Assembly (NCBI GenBank): GCA_021795795.1
Contig: JAJYPA010000309.1
Location: forward strand, 1 to 9,198
DNA from: Pseudomonadota bacterium
GTDB taxonomy: Bacteria > Pseudomonadota > Gammaproteobacteria > Halothiobacillales > Halothiobacillaceae
Direction of reading: 5' to 3'
DNA length: 9,198 nt
The position numbers and the translations under genes were made by a program. This document shows, piece by piece, positions 6,010-9,198 of the stretch. Within the stretch, counting starts at the first letter, position 1, and every line of letters begins with the position of its first letter. The notes beneath the pieces were generated by a model. It saw nothing but the letters and a program-made list of their open reading frames with translations. It was not told the DNA's origin and ran no database searches.

Positions 6010-7104
6010 ATGTTCAAATCTAAAGAAAAGCAACCACTCGCCAGAATCCATGGAGTCATCAACAGCCATAGTAGAGGCATCTACAAACGGATTGACGAAA
6101 ACCGCGAGTTGATGGAACTCCTGGCGCGGGATGGCGGCCCGGGTTTTCTTTGCCGCAATTCGTGGGTGGCGAGTTGGCTTGAGTCGCAGGATGATTTTCT
6201 TGACGCGTTGAGGGACGCCTGTGGTCTACCTGTCAATAAGCCGGGTGGTCCACTGGAAGGATACCCACGCCATCGCCCTTCGTATAATACGTGTAATGGT
6301 GCACTCCCGCTGATTTCTACTGATGAAATTTGCCAGCGCATCGACGATAACCGTGCACTGATAGATTTGCTGCAGGCCAAGGCTCCTGTTGACTTTATGC
6401 GCGAGTATCCCTGGGTCGACGGATTACTCCATTGGCAGAGCGAATTCCTCACCAAAGTAGCAACGGTTTTTGGAGTGCCCTTGCCGCAACACCAAGAGAT
6501 GGATGAGGCCATCAAGGTGGTCAAAACCATTGCTACGCAACAGCAGCTTCCAGTGGACTTCAGCACTCAAACGAAAGTCATCAATGCGCAGGGCGGGGTT
6601 GATTCTGGCACAAATACCCGTGCGGACGAACGGAAAGATGATGCTGACGGCCTTGCACGGCTCAAAGAAAAACACAAACAACTGGATGCCATTGAGCGCA
6701 CTTGTCATCAGAGTAATAGCACGATCGGTGGGCCAAGGTTCAACTTTTCTCTCGGAATCGGTGCTACAATATTTTTAGCCTTGCTTCTACTTCTCTCGTT
6801 TACGCGTCTTCCTGGCTGGTCGATCTTTCCGTGTTCACTAGTCGTTAGCGTTTCCGTTTTTTACTTGACAAAGAAATTCTCAAGCCGCCCACTTACATGG
6901 ACGGAGTCGATTGACAGGCTGTTGGCTGATTATGACCCGATCGACAAGGACGCCTACCGAAGCTTGCAAAAGAATGCCGGCGAAGATGGATATATCGATC
7001 GGTGCCGCGTTAGCGATTGGTTGGTAGCAGAGAGAAAGGCCCTTCGGATTGCACATTCTGGCGTTGCGCCGGTGACTTCTGAATTTTTGCGGAGGATCCT
7101 TTAG
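6010..7104 (+). CDS. Membrane-anchored protein with a duplicated N-terminal module
   Basis: I do not recognise this 364-aa protein. Two similar ~53-residue modules make up the N-terminal half: residues 23-75 (RGIYKRIDENRELMELLA... SWVASWLESQDDFLDAL... GLPV) and 105-158 (DEICQRIDDNRALIDLLQ... PWVDGLLHWQSEFLTKV... GVPLP). Shared positions include R-I-D-x-N-R-x-L, F-(L/M), W-V and the closing G-(V/L)-P. A polar, charged linker (~160-240, with ARLKEKHKQLDAIER) leads to two membrane helices at ~247-264 and 270-287. A C-terminal soluble domain (~295-364) has LTWTESIDRLLADYDPIDKD. Both soluble parts should lie on the same side of the inner membrane. The ATG at 6010 has TAAGGA 6 nt upstream. The order of modules suggests a membrane-tethered binding protein; its partner is unknown. 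Confidence 0.8.
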   Translation: MFKSKEKQPLARIHGVINSHSRGIYKRIDENRELMELLARDGGPGFLCRNSWVASWLESQDDFLDALRDACGLPVNKPGGPLEGYPRHRPSYNTCNGALPLISTDEICQRIDDNRALIDLLQAKAPVDFMREYPWVDGLLHWQSEFLTKVATVFGVPLPQHQEMDEAIKVVKTIATQQQLPVDFSTQTKVINAQGGVDSGTNTRADERKDDADGLARLKEKHKQLDAIERTCHQSNSTIGGPRFNFSLGIGATIFLALLLLLSFTRLPGWSIFPCSLVVSVSVFYLTKKFSSRPLTWTESIDRLLADYDPIDKDAYRSLQKNAGEDGYIDRCRVSDWLVAERKALRIAHSGVAPVTSEFLRRIL

Positions 7105-7155
7105 ACTTGCCGTGTCATAATCTTGCAGGAGGCGGTCTTTTTTGAAGGGGTGCTC

Positions 7156-8196
7156 ATGAGCCTACTTGGCGAACACTTTTTATCCATTGATCAGATATCT
7201 CTGGACGAGGCTGAAAAATTATTTTTTCTCGCTGACCAGCTTCTCCCTGTCGCAAATAGAAAAATGATATTTCGTCCTCTAGAGGGAGCCGTACTTGGGA
7301 GCCTGTTCTTCGAGGCAAGCACAAGGACGAGGGTCAGTTTTGAAGCCGCATTCAGCCGCTTGGGAGGCAGCGTTTGCAGCACTACCGGGTTCACTTTTTC
7401 GTCCATGGCTAAAGGCGAATCCATTTACGATACCAGCCGCGTTATTAGTGGGTACGTTGATATTCTGGTAATTCGTCACCCTGATAAAGGATCTGTAGCA
7501 GAGTTCGCCAACGCTACGCATGTGCCGGTGATAAACGGCGGCGATGGACCCAGCGAGCATCCTACGCAGGCACTTCTGGACCTGTATACCATCCGATCCG
7601 AGTTCCGTCGATTAGGCAAGGCGCTGCCTGGCAGTCATATCCTCTTTGTTGGGGACCTCAAGTATGGGAGGACTGTTCATTCGCTCATTAGACTTTTGTC
7701 TTTGTACGAGAATCTCCATATCACATTGCTCAATCCGCCAGAACTGGCGCTTCCCTGTTCTTTACTTGATATTGTTTTGCAACGCGGGCATCGAGTTGAT
7801 ACTTGCCAGAGCCTGGCCTCCGTTGACGGTAAAGTGGATATCATCTACGCCACACGCATCCAGAAAGAGCGGTTTTCAGATGAGTCTGTCACTGGTTATA
7901 CACAAGATTATCATGTTAACGGAAATTTTCTTTCACAGGTCGGCGATGGACACACCGTGCTGATGCACCCCTTACCCAGGGACGGTGCCACCGAAGCGAA
8001 CGATCTCAGCGTCTCGCTCAACAAGGATCCCAGACTGGCCATCTTTCGGCAAACGGACAATGGGATACCCATCCGTATGGCACTGTTCGCCTCCATTCTG
8101 GGAGTGGACAAGCAAGTCGAACGTAAATTCCGCCCCGTTGGCTGGTGGACGCCACAAGCCATCGGACCGGATGACACTGATTTTTGTGCTGCATAA
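7156..8196 (+). CDS. pyrB: Aspartate carbamoyltransferase catalytic chain
   Basis: PyrB joins carbamoyl phosphate and L-aspartate to N-carbamoyl-L-aspartate, the committed step of pyrimidine synthesis, in the cytoplasm as a trimer. All known active-site residues are present: Ser55-Thr-Arg-Thr-Arg59 in FFEASTRTRVSFE, Ser82 and Lys86 (supplied by the neighbouring subunit) in SSMAKGES, Arg107, His135 in SEHPTQALLDL, Arg172 in GDLKYGRTVHSL, Arg234 and Gln236 in TRIQKERF, and MHPLPR at 270-275. The pattern is close to E. coli PyrB. The protein has 346 aa, about 30 more than usual; the excess is a C-terminal tail (~318-346) I cannot assign. ATG 7156 has AAGGGG 5 nt upstream; the TTG at 7123 is less likely. 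No pyrI follows, so allosteric control by CTP is not expected from this locus. The parE-like gene begins 11 bp after it. Confidence 0.93.
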   Translation: MSLLGEHFLSIDQISLDEAEKLFFLADQLLPVANRKMIFRPLEGAVLGSLFFEASTRTRVSFEAAFSRLGGSVCSTTGFTFSSMAKGESIYDTSRVISGYVDILVIRHPDKGSVAEFANATHVPVINGGDGPSEHPTQALLDLYTIRSEFRRLGKALPGSHILFVGDLKYGRTVHSLIRLLSLYENLHITLLNPPELALPCSLLDIVLQRGHRVDTCQSLASVDGKVDIIYATRIQKERFSDESVTGYTQDYHVNGNFLSQVGDGHTVLMHPLPRDGATEANDLSVSLNKDPRLAIFRQTDNGIPIRMALFASILGVDKQVERKFRPVGWWTPQAIGPDDTDFCAA

Positions 8197-8207
8197 CGGC
8201 AACCCTA

Positions 8208-9198
8208 ATGGCCTCCGACTACACTGCCTCCCAGTTCACCGTCCTCAAGGGCCTGGAGCCCGTCAAGCTCCGACCAGGAATGTACACTCGCACCACTTGC
8301 CCTACTCATATCGTCCAGGAGGCCATCGACAACGCTGCTGATGAGGCACTGGCAGGGCACGCTACCAAAATCAGTGTGACGCTGAACAGGGAAGGGTGTG
8401 TCACCGTGGAGGACAACGGCCGCGGCATACCGGTGGGCATCCCCCCGGGCGAATCCCGGCCGGCAGCCGAACGCGCCTTCACCACGCTCCACGCCGGCGG
8501 CAAGTTCGACAAGACCGATAGCCACTCCGCCTACCGCTTTTCCGGGGGACTGCATGGGGTGGGTGTCGCCGTCACCAACGCCCTGTCCAAGCGCGTTGAA
8601 GTGGAGATTAAAACCCGTGACCCGGAAGGTCCTGGTAATGGACACTACCGTATCGTGTTCGCTGGCGGAGACGTAATAGAACCTCTGACGCGCCTGCAGG
8701 ATTGCGGCCCGCGTACCCACGGCACCCTGATCCGCATATGGCCTGACGGGCAATACTTCGACAGCCCAAAAATCCATATCCGTGAGCTGACGCACCTGTT
8801 GCGATCCAAGGCCATCCTCCTGCCGGGCCTGCAGGTTACGCTTACCCTGCCTGACCAGGAACCTGTCGTCTGGCAGTATGCCGAAGGTCTGCGCGACTAT
8901 CTGCAGGAGATCATCGTAGACGCTGAACCTGTCACCCCTATTTTCCCCGGAGCGCTCTATCAGGATGGTGACCAGAACGGATTTGCCAAAGGGGAGGGCG
9001 CCGCATGGGCACTGGCCTGGTGCGCCTCTTCACCGGCTCCGGAAACTTATGTGAACCTGATCCCGACGCTGAACGGCGGCACCCACGAGTCCGGATTCCG
9101 CGCCGGGGTCTTCGAGGCTGTCCGGACCTTTATGGAACATCATAGCCTCACTCCCGCCAAACTCAAACTGGTGCAGGAGGACGTGACCGGGAAAATGG
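8208..9198 (+). CDS. parE: ParE-like type II topoisomerase subunit B (partial, 5' part)
   Basis: The first 330 codons of an ATPase subunit of topoisomerase IV (ParE; GyrB is the alternative) are present; the gene runs off the window. With ParC, the enzyme uses ATP to pass one duplex through another and unlinks daughter DNAs. The GHKL ATP site is intact: LRPGMYTRTTCPTHIVQEAIDN with catalytic Glu38, VEDNGRGIPVG (68-77), LHAGGKF (94-100) and YRFSGGLHGVGVAVTNALSK (109-128). IPTLNGGTHESGFRAG (285-300) fits the transducer K-loop region. The spelling RPGMYTxTTxPxH and the ending ALAGHA favour ParE over GyrB. ATG 8208 lacks a clear ribosome binding site, and an in-frame TGA at 8178-8180 limits alternatives, so coupling to pyrB, 11 bp upstream, is likely. 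Several positions differ from chromosomal ParE (PVGIP, LNGGTH), in keeping with a divergent accessory copy. Confidence 0.88.
   Translation, partial: MASDYTASQFTVLKGLEPVKLRPGMYTRTTCPTHIVQEAIDNAADEALAGHATKISVTLNREGCVTVEDNGRGIPVGIPPGESRPAAERAFTTLHAGGKFDKTDSHSAYRFSGGLHGVGVAVTNALSKRVEVEIKTRDPEGPGNGHYRIVFAGGDVIEPLTRLQDCGPRTHGTLIRIWPDGQYFDSPKIHIRELTHLLRSKAILLPGLQVTLTLPDQEPVVWQYAEGLRDYLQEIIVDAEPVTPIFPGALYQDGDQNGFAKGEGAAWALAWCASSPAPETYVNLIPTLNGGTHESGFRAGVFEAVRTFMEHHSLTPAKLKLVQEDVTGKM

Noticed and set aside
7116..7121. -10 element CATAAT before pyrB
   Set aside because: No -35 box lies at 15-19 bp; the nearest candidate, TTGCGG at 7087, is 23 bp away.
8205..8795. 196-codon reading frame on the minus strand
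   Set aside because: It lies wholly antisense to the well-conserved parE sequence and its product has no recognisable motifs.

Overview
The window looks like an accessory, mosaic stretch of a proteobacterial genome (plasmid, integrative element or genomic island). No gene fixes the genus. UmuDC, a RES/Xre toxin-antitoxin pair and an E. coli-like PyrB and ParE suggest a gamma-, beta- or Acidithiobacillia-type host. This is inference from protein character only. All recognised genes lie on the + strand.

Left end (1-430): four tandem 20-bp repeats abut the last ~60 codons of a superfamily 1 helicase. This looks like the terminus of an inserted element, probably IS21-like, that cut the helicase gene. 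A hairpin and a good sigma70-type promoter follow.

Stability and mutagenesis block (431-4053): an Xre/MbcA-type antitoxin and a RES-domain toxin form a two-gene operon. After a 145-bp gap rich in short repeats comes umuD, then a small gene with weak DUF192 resemblance, then umuC. The small gene overlaps umuC by 4 bp, so the DNA polymerase V operon carries an extra gene between its two subunits. UmuD and UmuC keep all key residues.

Unknown block (4054-7104): an acidic soluble protein of 221 aa, a 221-bp spacer with several hairpins, a four-helix membrane protein of 262 aa, and a 364-aa protein with a duplicated N-terminal module, two membrane helices and a C-terminal domain. The last two lie close together and may work as a pair at the inner membrane. 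Similar palindromic motifs precede umuD, the membrane protein gene (half site only) and the 364-aa protein gene.

Right end (7156-9198): a complete, catalytically intact aspartate carbamoyltransferase without its regulatory subunit, followed 11 bp later by the 5' half of a ParE-type type II topoisomerase subunit that runs off the window. A pyrimidine-synthesis enzyme tied to a topoisomerase gene in such surroundings is the most unexpected arrangement seen here.
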